Origin: Lachnospiraceae bacterium
GTDB taxonomy: Bacteria > Bacillota > Clostridia > Lachnospirales > Lachnospiraceae
Direction: 5' to 3'
DNA: 7,828 nucleotides
Assembly (NCBI GenBank): GCA_900766925.1
Contig: CAAFXG010000129.1
Coordinates: forward strand, 1 to 7,828
Under the pieces are notes generated by a model. That model had not been told where the DNA came from, made no database searches, and worked only from the letters and a program-made list of their open reading frames with translations. Positions 1 through 5,302 of the stretch are shown here, piece by piece (position 1 is the stretch's first letter; the number at the start of each line of letters is the position of its first letter). The translations under genes and the position numbers were made by a program.

Positions 1-51
1 CATCCTTATAACAACCTCCGCAGATTCAATAATCATCCTCCAACTTCCAAT

Positions 52-95
52 CGAAGGATGAACGAAGGATGAACGAAGGTTGATCGAAGGATGAT
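52..95. repeat. Four-copy 11-bp tandem repeat
   Basis: Four consecutive 11-bp units are read directly: CGAAGGATGAA (52-62), CGAAGGATGAA (63-73), CGAAGGTTGAT (74-84) and CGAAGGATGAT (85-95). The last two differ from the first two by one or two bases. Just upstream, AATCATCCT (30-38) is the inverse of AGGATGATT at 88-96, so the array could also fold back. The 11-bp period is close to one helical turn, which suits a phased protein-binding array, but simple slippage would give the same pattern. No gene lies within it. Confidence 0.85.
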
Positions 96-182
96 TGAGG
101 CAAAAAAGTGTCAATTATTTCAGTATAGGCATAGATTTATTGTAATGCTGTAATTGTAATGCTTTGCCATAAACACAAAATA

Positions 183-231
183 TGTGCAGTGTTAGTGTAG
201 TGTTTGTGCAGTGTTGCGACAACACTACACT
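183..231. repeat. Three-copy 11-bp tandem repeat ending in an inverted copy
   Basis: Three adjacent 11-bp units are TGTGCAGTGTT (183-193), AGTGTAGTGTT (194-204) and TGTGCAGTGTT (205-215). They are followed by AACACTACACT (221-231), the exact reverse complement of the middle unit. A shorter competing stem, AGTGTTG (210-216) with CAACACT (220-226), has a CGA loop. The core word GCAGTGTT recurs at 274-281. The rest of 1-346 shows no open frame worth calling; it has only a direct repeat of TTGTAATGCT (140-149 and 154-163). Confidence 0.85.
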
Positions 232-346
232 TCTTAAAATGCCGATAAACACAGGGCTTTCAGCACGATTATTGCAGTGTTTACAATCAAATTTACATTT
301 TGATATAAAAACATAAATAATCCATAAAACTTTGGTTTCTCATTAT

Positions 347-562
347 CTATTGAATTGCTATTTTTATCCATTCTTTATGGATTATTTCTCCCTTTTCGTC
401 TTTTTCATAGACGAAAGATAGATCTGGTATTGTAACATTAATAATAATGTTTTCATGACGATGTTCTAATTCATTAGTTGCATAGAACATATCAAATTCA
501 TCAATACAATAATGTTTTATTCTTCCGTTGGGAAATATTATAGTGATATTGTCTCTTTTCAT
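347..562 (-). CDS. Small hypothetical protein, 71 aa
   Basis: I do not recognise this protein. It is an acidic-to-neutral small protein of 71 residues beginning MKRDNITIIFPNGRIKHY, with alternating hydrophobic stretches suggesting beta strands and no membrane segment or signal peptide. The case for a real gene rests on context: its ATG lies about 25 bases downstream of a good Bacteroidetes -7 box (TAATTTTG, minus strand, 595-588) with a near-match -33 box (TTTC) at the expected 19-base spacing. Composition is AT-rich, like the adjacent restriction-modification genes, and it is transcribed divergently from them. A link to that system (regulator, accessory factor or unrelated neighbour) cannot be read from the sequence; no helix-turn-helix is visible. 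Confidence 0.5.
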   Translation of the reverse strand: MKRDNITIIFPNGRIKHYCIDEFDMFYATNELEHRHENIIINVTIPDLSFVYEKDEKGEIIHKEWIKIAIQ

Positions 563-587
563 ATACTTGATTATTATAGAATCGTTG

Positions 588-618
588 CAAAATTACAAAT
601 AAATTAGTATATATGAAA
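588..618 (-). promoter_or_regulatory. Predicted Bacteroidetes-type promoter for the 71-aa gene
   Basis: On the minus strand, TTTC (618-615), 19 bases, then TAATTTTG (595-588). The -7 box matches TAnnTTTG exactly; the -33 box has one mismatch to TTTG. The implied start of transcription is near 582, giving a leader of about 20 bases before the ATG at 562. Confidence 0.55.
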
Positions 619-619
619 G

Positions 620-658
620 CTATTTTTGAAGATTCACTATTTTTAACCAACAAATAGT
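620..658. promoter_or_regulatory. Possible operator between divergent promoters
   Basis: CTATTTTT occurs at 620-627 and 637-644, 17 bases apart. AAATAGT at 652-658 is the perfect inverse of ACTATTT at 636-642 (7-bp arms, 9-bp spacer). The outer copies touch the -33 boxes of the leftward (615-618) and rightward (658-661) promoters. This placement would suit a repressor acting on both, but the motif is short and AT-rich, so chance is a real alternative. Confidence 0.3.
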
Positions 659-688
659 TTGATTCTACGTAACTTTTTAGTACTTTTG
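658..688 (+). promoter_or_regulatory. Predicted Bacteroidetes-type promoter of the restriction-modification operon
   Basis: TTTG (658-661), 19 bases, then TACTTTTG (681-688), an exact fit to the TTTG / TAnnTTTG pattern known for Bacteroides primary sigma factor promoters. The implied start of transcription is near 694, leaving a leader of roughly 370 nt before the endonuclease ATG at 1062. Confidence 0.7.
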
Positions 689-693
689 CAGTG

Positions 694-1061
694 CTTTTGA
701 GGATATAGATCATTTAATGATATGAATCCAATAGAGCCTATATAATTTAGAAAGCGTTTGCTCGCTTTGTTTTTGACCACTTTGAACCTAGGAAATTCAA
801 CGCACAAGTCAAAGGCAATGTCAGAGATCAATGCTGTGGGTATGGTATGTACATTCCCAAAGTGTGCAGAGGGCATTATTTGTCCTCATGCGCACTTGTG
901 GAAGTGTATATTTATATTCGCGGGAATTGCTCTGTCTGTTACTTGTGCTGGTTTTCCTAGGACCAAAAGTGGTAAGCAGGCAGTAGTTGATTCCCGCGTT
1001 TTCTTGTATATAGACATAACTATAGATTGTCTCGTTTCGGGAATCAGAGACGTATTGAATT
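694..1061 (+). promoter_or_regulatory. Long structured 5' leader with mutually exclusive hairpins
   Basis: The leader holds no gene I would accept; an open frame at 758-1123 runs 62 bases into the nuclease gene and looks incidental. It does hold competing pairings. Segment A (919-927, CGCGGGAAT) is the exact complement of 990-998 (ATTCCCGCG). The overlapping segment B (988-996, TGATTCCCG) is the exact complement of segment C (1038-1046, CGGGAATCA). B can therefore pair with A or C but not both. C ends 15 bases before the nuclease ATG. A further small stem, GTCTC (1029-1033) with GAGAC (1047-1051), would place C in a loop, and TATAG/CTATA (1009-1013/1020-1024) lies inside the B-C loop. The arrangement resembles an attenuator or translational switch; no known riboswitch class is recognised. 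Confidence 0.4.
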
Positions 1062-1898
1062 ATGACCGAAATGACAGTAAAAAACGAAAGAGCTATCAGA
1101 GCCGTGGTAAGTGCATCTGTTGAATCATATGCATCTGGTTTTTCAGATCGTCATCTATCTGAAATTGATGATGAAGAGGGTACAATAAATATGAAAATCC
1201 ATAATGTCTTTATAGCAGAGTTAGGTGCTGACATTCAATACTATTCAGCATTAGCTCGTTCTCTGGATAGTAGTTTGGGAAATATGCTTGAAAAGATGGC
1301 AATTCAAATAGCAAAACTGCATTATGACGTAAGTCAGCATGTGGAAGGCGTTATCTACCAAGAGCAGACTGACTATATCGCAGAGTTATTGGAGGCATAT
1401 AAAAATACGAAGGGTGTCAACCACAGAAAACCTTTAATTAATGATTATATGGGTATCAGTAAAAGGAAATCTGATAAATCTGCCCATAGTAAACGTCATG
1501 AGAGTGACTATTATCTCAAAGATCCCAATACTGGTATGCATTATCTTATAGAACTAAAAATTGGTGGTGATTTGGACAATAAGAAAGCTCGTTCTGAAAA
1601 GGAGGCATTACTTGAACAATATTGTATTCTCGCAAACACTTTAGGGTCAGAGAGAAATATTAGAATATGTTTTGCAACTGCATATAATCGATATGGTGAG
1701 GGGAAACCATGGAAACAGGGCCGAGTCTTACAGTTCTTTGCAGAAGAAGAGTTGCTTATAAGCAGAAACTTTTGGAATCTTGTATGTAAATCAAGCAATG
1801 GTTATGAAATTGTAATTGATGAATATAAGAAGAATGCACATTTAATTATTGAGGCTTTGGCGAAAATCAAAGCTGCTTATTTGCCAAATGAAATATGA
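1062..1898 (+). CDS. Type II restriction endonuclease, TdeIII/MjaII-family-like
   Basis: Predicted restriction endonuclease that cuts unmethylated DNA in the cytoplasm, 278 residues. A PD-(D/E)XK-type core is visible: acidic D149 or D154 followed by the E164-L-K166 strand in YLIELKIGGDLDNKKA, a segment I associate with the TdeIII/MjaII endonuclease family. The later IRICFATAYNRYGEGKPWKQGRVL region (about 200-223) fits the family's C-terminal part. The N-terminal 100 residues contain a helical region (AELGADIQYYSALARSLDSSLGN). The ATG at 1062 was chosen because it gives a full-length family-like N terminus; M4 is an alternative. The stop overlaps the methyltransferase start as ATGA, so the two are probably translationally coupled. 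Having the nuclease gene first is the riskier order for a host, which makes leader-level control plausible. Characterised family members cut GGNCC, but the partner methylase suggests a different site here. Confidence 0.85.
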   Translation: MTEMTVKNERAIRAVVSASVESYASGFSDRHLSEIDDEEGTINMKIHNVFIAELGADIQYYSALARSLDSSLGNMLEKMAIQIAKLHYDVSQHVEGVIYQEQTDYIAELLEAYKNTKGVNHRKPLINDYMGISKRKSDKSAHSKRHESDYYLKDPNTGMHYLIELKIGGDLDNKKARSEKEALLEQYCILANTLGSERNIRICFATAYNRYGEGKPWKQGRVLQFFAEEELLISRNFWNLVCKSSNGYEIVIDEYKKNAHLIIEALAKIKAAYLPNEI

Positions 1899-3850
1899 AA
1901 GATCCTAATTGGCGAAAATGTGTGCTTAGGGCTGACAGCAGGGATATAATTAAACGTATTCCTGATAATTCTATTGACTTTATACTGACAGACCCACCTT
2001 ATAATATTGGTCAACACTCTACAGGTAATATCCCATTACCAGGCCGTACTGCTATGAATAACGATGTTGCAGATTGGGACTTGGTGGAGTTTAATCCAGA
2101 GGATTGGGCAGATGACTTTGTTAGAATATTAAAACCCAATGGAAATCTGTTTATTTTTACCTCTTATAATCAAATTGGCAGATGGCATAAGTGTCTTGAC
2201 CATAGATTTGATACTACAAATTTTATGATATGGCATAAGACAAATCCAGCTCCCAAAATTTTTAAGGCAGGTTTTCTAAATAGTTGTGAAATGATTTTCA
2301 CATGTTGGAATAAAAAACATAAATGGAATTTCATATCTCAGAAAGAGATGCATAATTTTATTGAAAGTCCAATATGCATGAAACCAGAACGACTATCAAA
2401 TCCCAAACATCCGACGCAAAAGCCCATTACTATATTAAAAAAAATGATTCAAATAGCAAGTAATGAGGGAGATATTGTATTTGACCCTTTTATGGGGGTA
2501 GGCTCTGTAGGTGTGGCCGCAATAGAGTTGGGAAGGCGTTTTATTGGAATAGAGATAGATGAATTATATTTCAAGGCAGCATATAATAGAATTAATGATA
2601 TGGATAATAAAAAAAACATTGAAATTGAGGGATTGGTTAGTGATGTTGAGATTCCTCAGCAAACAACATTGTTTTCATTAGATAATTTTTTTTCAAACAA
2701 AGTTGATGACACGTATTTTCCCCAACCGGTAACTTCTGGCCTTCAGCCAATAATTAAATGGGCAGGTGGTAAAGAAAAAGAGCTCAAATATATACTTCCA
2801 AATGTCCCGATGTTTAATAAGTATTATGAACCTTTTGTTGGTGGTGGTGCTGTCTTTACTGCGATAAGAGCTAAAGAGTACCATATCAACGACCTGTCAA
2901 ACGAGTTGATATCGTTATATAACAATATTGCAACACAAAAAGATGCTTTTTTTGATTATGCAGAAGCAATTGATTGTACATGGCATAATTCAGAAGTATT
3001 CTTTAATAACCATCAAGAGCTTATCAATTGTTATTTGGATTATCGTAATGGTACATTGAATAAAGTTAGTCTTAAAACATGTGTTTTTAATTTTTGTACT
3101 AATAATTCCGCTGAGATATGTGAGATTTTAGATCAAAGGCTGAGATCTTTCAAGTCTATTTTGCCTAATGAGATCGAGAGAAATTTGTTTCGAAAGATGT
3201 CAAGGATGAAAGAGTTAGAAGAAAAAAAGCACAAATTACCAGATAGTGATATTCGAGATAATATAGAAACCGCAATTAAGAGTGCTGTTTATATGAATTT
3301 CCGTAACCTATATAATTCAACATCAATATCCCCAGATAATGGTGCAATTCATTGTGCATTATTTCTCTATATCCGTAATTATTCTTATAGTGGAATGTTT
3401 AGATACAATGACAAAGGTGATTTTAATGTTCCATATGGAGGAATTGGGTATAATAGGAAAACAATGTCGAAAAAACTTGCATATTATAAATCAAAAAGGT
3501 TGTTGAATCATTTTGCAGATACCCGTATTTATAATATGGATTTTGAGGATTTTTTGAAAACCACTAAACCTGGTGTGAACGACTTCGTTTTTCTTGATCC
3601 ACCATATGATAGTGAATTTAGCACTTATGCACAAAATGCATTTACGAGAGATGACCAAAGAAGACTTGCAGAATATTTGATTAATGAATGTAAAGCAAAA
3701 TGGATGATGATCATTAAATACACAGATTTTATTTTTGACTTGTACAATAAAGAAGGTATCAATATACATACATTTGATAAAGAGTATCTGGTTAGCTTTA
3801 TGAATAGAAACGATAAGAAAGTTACACATTTACTCATTACAAATTATTGA
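1895..3850 (+). CDS. Fused bifunctional DNA methyltransferase: beta-class DPPY domain plus D12/Dam-class adenine domain
   Basis: Single 651-residue protein with two complete S-adenosylmethionine-dependent DNA methyltransferase domains, the modification partner of the upstream nuclease. Domain 1 (about 5-235) has beta-class order: catalytic motif IV DPPYNIG at 33-39, HPTQKP at 172-177, then the AdoMet-binding motif FDPFMGVGS at 196-204. Domain 2 (about 283-651) is D12 (alpha, Dam-like): KWAGGKEKEL at 288-297, motif I EPFVGGGAVF at 312-321, NYSYSGMFRYN at 495-505, and catalytic DPPYD at 568-572. A linker of about 45 residues joins them. Both catalytic motifs are DPPY, which favours N6-adenine methylation, although N4-cytosine cannot be excluded for domain 1. 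Two activities in one chain suit an asymmetric target, one strand each, as in FokI-type systems. They also recall DpnA plus DpnM, which are separate proteins in the DpnII system. No frameshift or missing key residue is seen. Confidence 0.93.
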   Translation: MKDPNWRKCVLRADSRDIIKRIPDNSIDFILTDPPYNIGQHSTGNIPLPGRTAMNNDVADWDLVEFNPEDWADDFVRILKPNGNLFIFTSYNQIGRWHKCLDHRFDTTNFMIWHKTNPAPKIFKAGFLNSCEMIFTCWNKKHKWNFISQKEMHNFIESPICMKPERLSNPKHPTQKPITILKKMIQIASNEGDIVFDPFMGVGSVGVAAIELGRRFIGIEIDELYFKAAYNRINDMDNKKNIEIEGLVSDVEIPQQTTLFSLDNFFSNKVDDTYFPQPVTSGLQPIIKWAGGKEKELKYILPNVPMFNKYYEPFVGGGAVFTAIRAKEYHINDLSNELISLYNNIATQKDAFFDYAEAIDCTWHNSEVFFNNHQELINCYLDYRNGTLNKVSLKTCVFNFCTNNSAEICEILDQRLRSFKSILPNEIERNLFRKMSRMKELEEKKHKLPDSDIRDNIETAIKSAVYMNFRNLYNSTSISPDNGAIHCALFLYIRNYSYSGMFRYNDKGDFNVPYGGIGYNRKTMSKKLAYYKSKRLLNHFADTRIYNMDFEDFLKTTKPGVNDFVFLDPPYDSEFSTYAQNAFTRDDQRRLAEYLINECKAKWMMIIKYTDFIFDLYNKEGINIHTFDKEYLVSFMNRNDKKVTHLLITNY

Positions 3851-3913
3851 AGAATATCGTATTCGATTTGTCAAGTCTTATTTCATCATTATATATCGTT
3901 AATGCTGACGCTT

Positions 3914-3990
3914 GTAGGTTCTTAACTTGTGTAAGACTAGCTGTCCTAAATGTCTGATGATATGCGGTCTTACACGAGGTAAGACCCTAC
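3914..3990. repeat. Nested palindrome downstream of the methyltransferase
   Basis: Outer arms 3914-3924 (GTAGGTTCTTA) and 3980-3990 (TAAGACCCTAC) pair with one mismatch. Inner arms 3929-3937 (GTGTAAGAC) and 3967-3975 (GTCTTACAC) pair perfectly. Alternatively GGTCTTAC (3966-3973) pairs with GTAAGACC (3979-3986) around a 5-base loop. No U tract follows, so it is a poor intrinsic terminator for the operon ending at 3850. It could be a mobile-element remnant or a recombination or processing site; function unknown. Confidence 0.65.
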
Positions 3991-4151
3991 AGTCGGCAGA
4001 TTGACTTTTGATTATCAACTGATTAACACTTGCAAAGATGAGTTGATTATTTCTAGATATAAGTACATACGCGCACGCCCGCACAAGGAAAATCAATGTC
4101 AGTTTTCAGATATATAAGTAAGTACCTTTCCGCTCTATAAATTTTTAATTA

Positions 4152-4235
4152 TTACCCTCATACCATCACCTTTTATTTATATCGCTAATTATCAGTGGTT
4201 TAACAGGTGAGATATAGGTGAGGGTATGAGGGTAA
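4152..4235. repeat. MITE-like 84-bp element with 13-bp perfect inverted ends
   Basis: TTACCCTCATACC (4152-4164) and GGTATGAGGGTAA (4223-4235) are perfect inverse copies. After one mismatch the pairing continues as TCACC (4166-4170) with GGTGA (4217-4221). The interior is AT-rich and noncoding. No clear target-site duplication flanks it, so it is either a small non-autonomous element or a large intergenic hairpin. No transposase in the window visibly shares these ends. Confidence 0.6.
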
Positions 4236-4333
4236 GTGGGGTAAATCGTATCAAACACCCTCACTTTTCTTATTAAAAACCATCGTATTGTATCCTATTT
4301 TATCAAGTTTCGGAAGTAAAACAGCCGTCAAAC

Positions 4334-4416
4334 GAACAGTTGCTATGGTGATGAGTGAACAGCTGTTGTGGTAACGAGTGAACAGCTGTTGTGGTGACGA
4401 GTGAACAGCTGACGAG
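4334..4416. repeat. 23-bp tandem repeat, three full copies plus a partial fourth
   Basis: Copies at 4334-4356, 4357-4379 and 4380-4402 start GAACAG and end GAGT; a partial copy (GAACAGCTGACGAG) ends about 4416. Copies two and three differ by one base (GGTAACGAGT versus GGTGACGAGT); the first is more diverged. Because 23 is not a multiple of three, the repeat is unlikely to be coding, and the minus-strand frame across it (4251-4460) is judged spurious. Copy number would be expected to vary between strains. Confidence 0.85.
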
Positions 4417-4497
4417 GAACTATCTGAACACCCTGTTGAGATACCATCTGAAGTTAACATGAGTTATAATCTCGATAAGCTATCGTTATGGTGATAA

Positions 4498-4580
4498 AAG
4501 GCTTTGTATGTCCATCCTAAAGCTTCGAACGGAGATTCGAAGGCTTTGTATCTCCATTCGAAGCCTTTGAACGGAGATAT
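4498..4580. repeat. Imperfect 42-bp direct repeat with hairpin-forming arms
   Basis: Two units (4498-4539 and 4540-4580) both begin AAGGCTTTGTAT and share GAACGGAGAT near their ends. ATCTCCATTC (4550-4559) can pair, with one mismatch, with GAACGGAGAT on either side: 4527-4536 in unit one or 4569-4578 in unit two. The two hairpins are mutually exclusive. The stretch from here to 4641 has no gene and no other structure I can support. Confidence 0.7.
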
Positions 4581-4641
4581 ATTATCTTTAACTCCTTGAA
4601 CTCCTTTACCTCCCAAAAAGTTGAGCTAATGCGAAACTTAA

Positions 4642-4968
4642 GTAGATAAGTTTTTCCAAGACAAATTCAACAATAGTGACAAAATACCGACTATCGGTAA
4701 ATATGCAGGAAATGAAAATGCGCGTGTCATTGATGAATACAATTTATTAACCAATAATTGCACCACAATTTCAATCGAAGCGATTCAAGCAGGAGAAGGA
4801 GATACCTCATTTTTCAGTACTGACTTTTCACCATTGGGAGCATCTAAACATACTTCAGATGCAATCATATTTGATAATATCAAATCTTGGTTTGGTGCAG
4901 ATAGAAAAATCATAAGGATTGATCCCCAAAAAGTCTTAAATGAGTTTAAAGCTAAAACAGAAGAATAA
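4642..4968 (+). pseudogene. Start-less C-terminal fragment, probable displaced rhs toxin tip
   Basis: The frame is open from just after a TAA (4639-4641) to a TAA at 4966-4968, giving 108 codons with no ATG or GTG near its beginning, so it is not an independent gene as it stands. The translation is protein-like. It contains DEYNLLTNNCTTISIEAI at about residues 31-48; an N-N-C-T segment of this type is familiar from papain-like/NlpC-P60-related toxin tips on Rhs proteins, where the cysteine (C40) would be the nucleophile. The usual partner histidine is not identified and could lie in a missing upstream part. The AT-rich composition contrasts with the GC-rich rhs core that follows, as is typical of exchangeable C-terminal tips. 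A small membrane protein in the immunity position follows. The toxin-tip reading is inference; that this is a truncated coding fragment is more secure. Confidence 0.5.
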
Positions 4969-4978
4969 TCTCTAACAC

Positions 4979-5012
4979 ATTGTCGGAGGAATAAATTTAT
5001 TCCTCCGACAAT
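4979..5012. terminator. 34-bp perfect palindrome, possible bidirectional terminator
   Basis: Every base from 4979 to 4995 is complementary to 5012-4996; the left half is ATTGTCGGAGGAATAAA. As RNA it would form a stem of about 14 bp with a small AU loop, followed by an AU-rich run. It sits between the toxin-like fragment (stop 4968) and the membrane protein (ATG 5027), where a terminator would separate the two. The arm also contains GGAGGA, a Shine-Dalgarno-like word 38 bases upstream of the ATG that would be buried in the stem. Confidence 0.6.
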
Positions 5013-5026
5013 AATAATTATTTATA

Positions 5027-5302
5027 ATGAAAAATATAACAACTTATAGTATAGGTATAGTAGTATGGATAATAATAAATTTCGTACTGTTGGTGTGTTT
5101 AACATTCAATTATATTAATTTCTTAGATATTGTAAAGTATCGTGTCGAGGTTTACAACGCAGAAGAACCTGTTAGTTTTGACTTAAATGAAGTAAAACAA
5201 GCTGTTGAATTATTCAAATTTTTGTCATACATCGGAATTTTATATGTAGGTTTGACTACTGTTTTATTATTTAGGATATTTAAATTTATACACAGAAGAT
5301 AA
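5027..5302 (+). CDS. Two-helix membrane protein, candidate immunity protein
   Basis: A 91-residue protein with two clear hydrophobic helices, about residues 7-29 (YSIGIVVWIIINFVLLVCL) and 63-85 (LFKFLSYIGILYVGLTTVLL). The C terminus RIFKFIHRR is strongly basic, so both ends should face the cytoplasm and the acidic middle loop (about 30-62) the outside. I do not recognise a family. Its position 58 bases after a toxin-tip-like fragment and directly before an rhs core fragment is where immunity genes of polymorphic toxins sit, and small membrane proteins are common in that role. The TAA at 5300-5302 lies in the same reading frame as the following rhs fragment. The AT-rich composition matches the upstream fragment. 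The CDS is reasonably supported; the immunity role is inference. Confidence 0.6.
   Translation: MKNITTYSIGIVVWIIINFVLLVCLTFNYINFLDIVKYRVEVYNAEEPVSFDLNEVKQAVELFKFLSYIGILYVGLTTVLLFRIFKFIHRR

Noticed and set aside
52..95. CRISPR array
   Set aside because: Units are 11 bp and contiguous with no spacers, and no cas gene is present.
643..876. 77-codon minus-strand frame
   Set aside because: It runs through the predicted rightward promoter and mirrors the leader; no start context or family resemblance.
758..1123. 121-codon plus-strand frame upstream of the nuclease
   Set aside because: It overlaps the nuclease gene by 62 bases in another frame, has a low-complexity basic tail, no recognisable domain, and coincides with a paired-segment leader.
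3852..3864. Terminator directly after the methyltransferase stop
   Set aside because: The GAATA/TATTC stem is only 5 bp and AT-rich, with no U run after it.
3899..4096. 65-codon minus-strand frame
   Set aside because: It lies across the nested palindrome and shows no protein-like pattern.
4251..4460. 69-codon minus-strand frame
   Set aside because: It reads through the 23-bp tandem repeat, whose unit is not a multiple of three; the translation is serine-rich noise.
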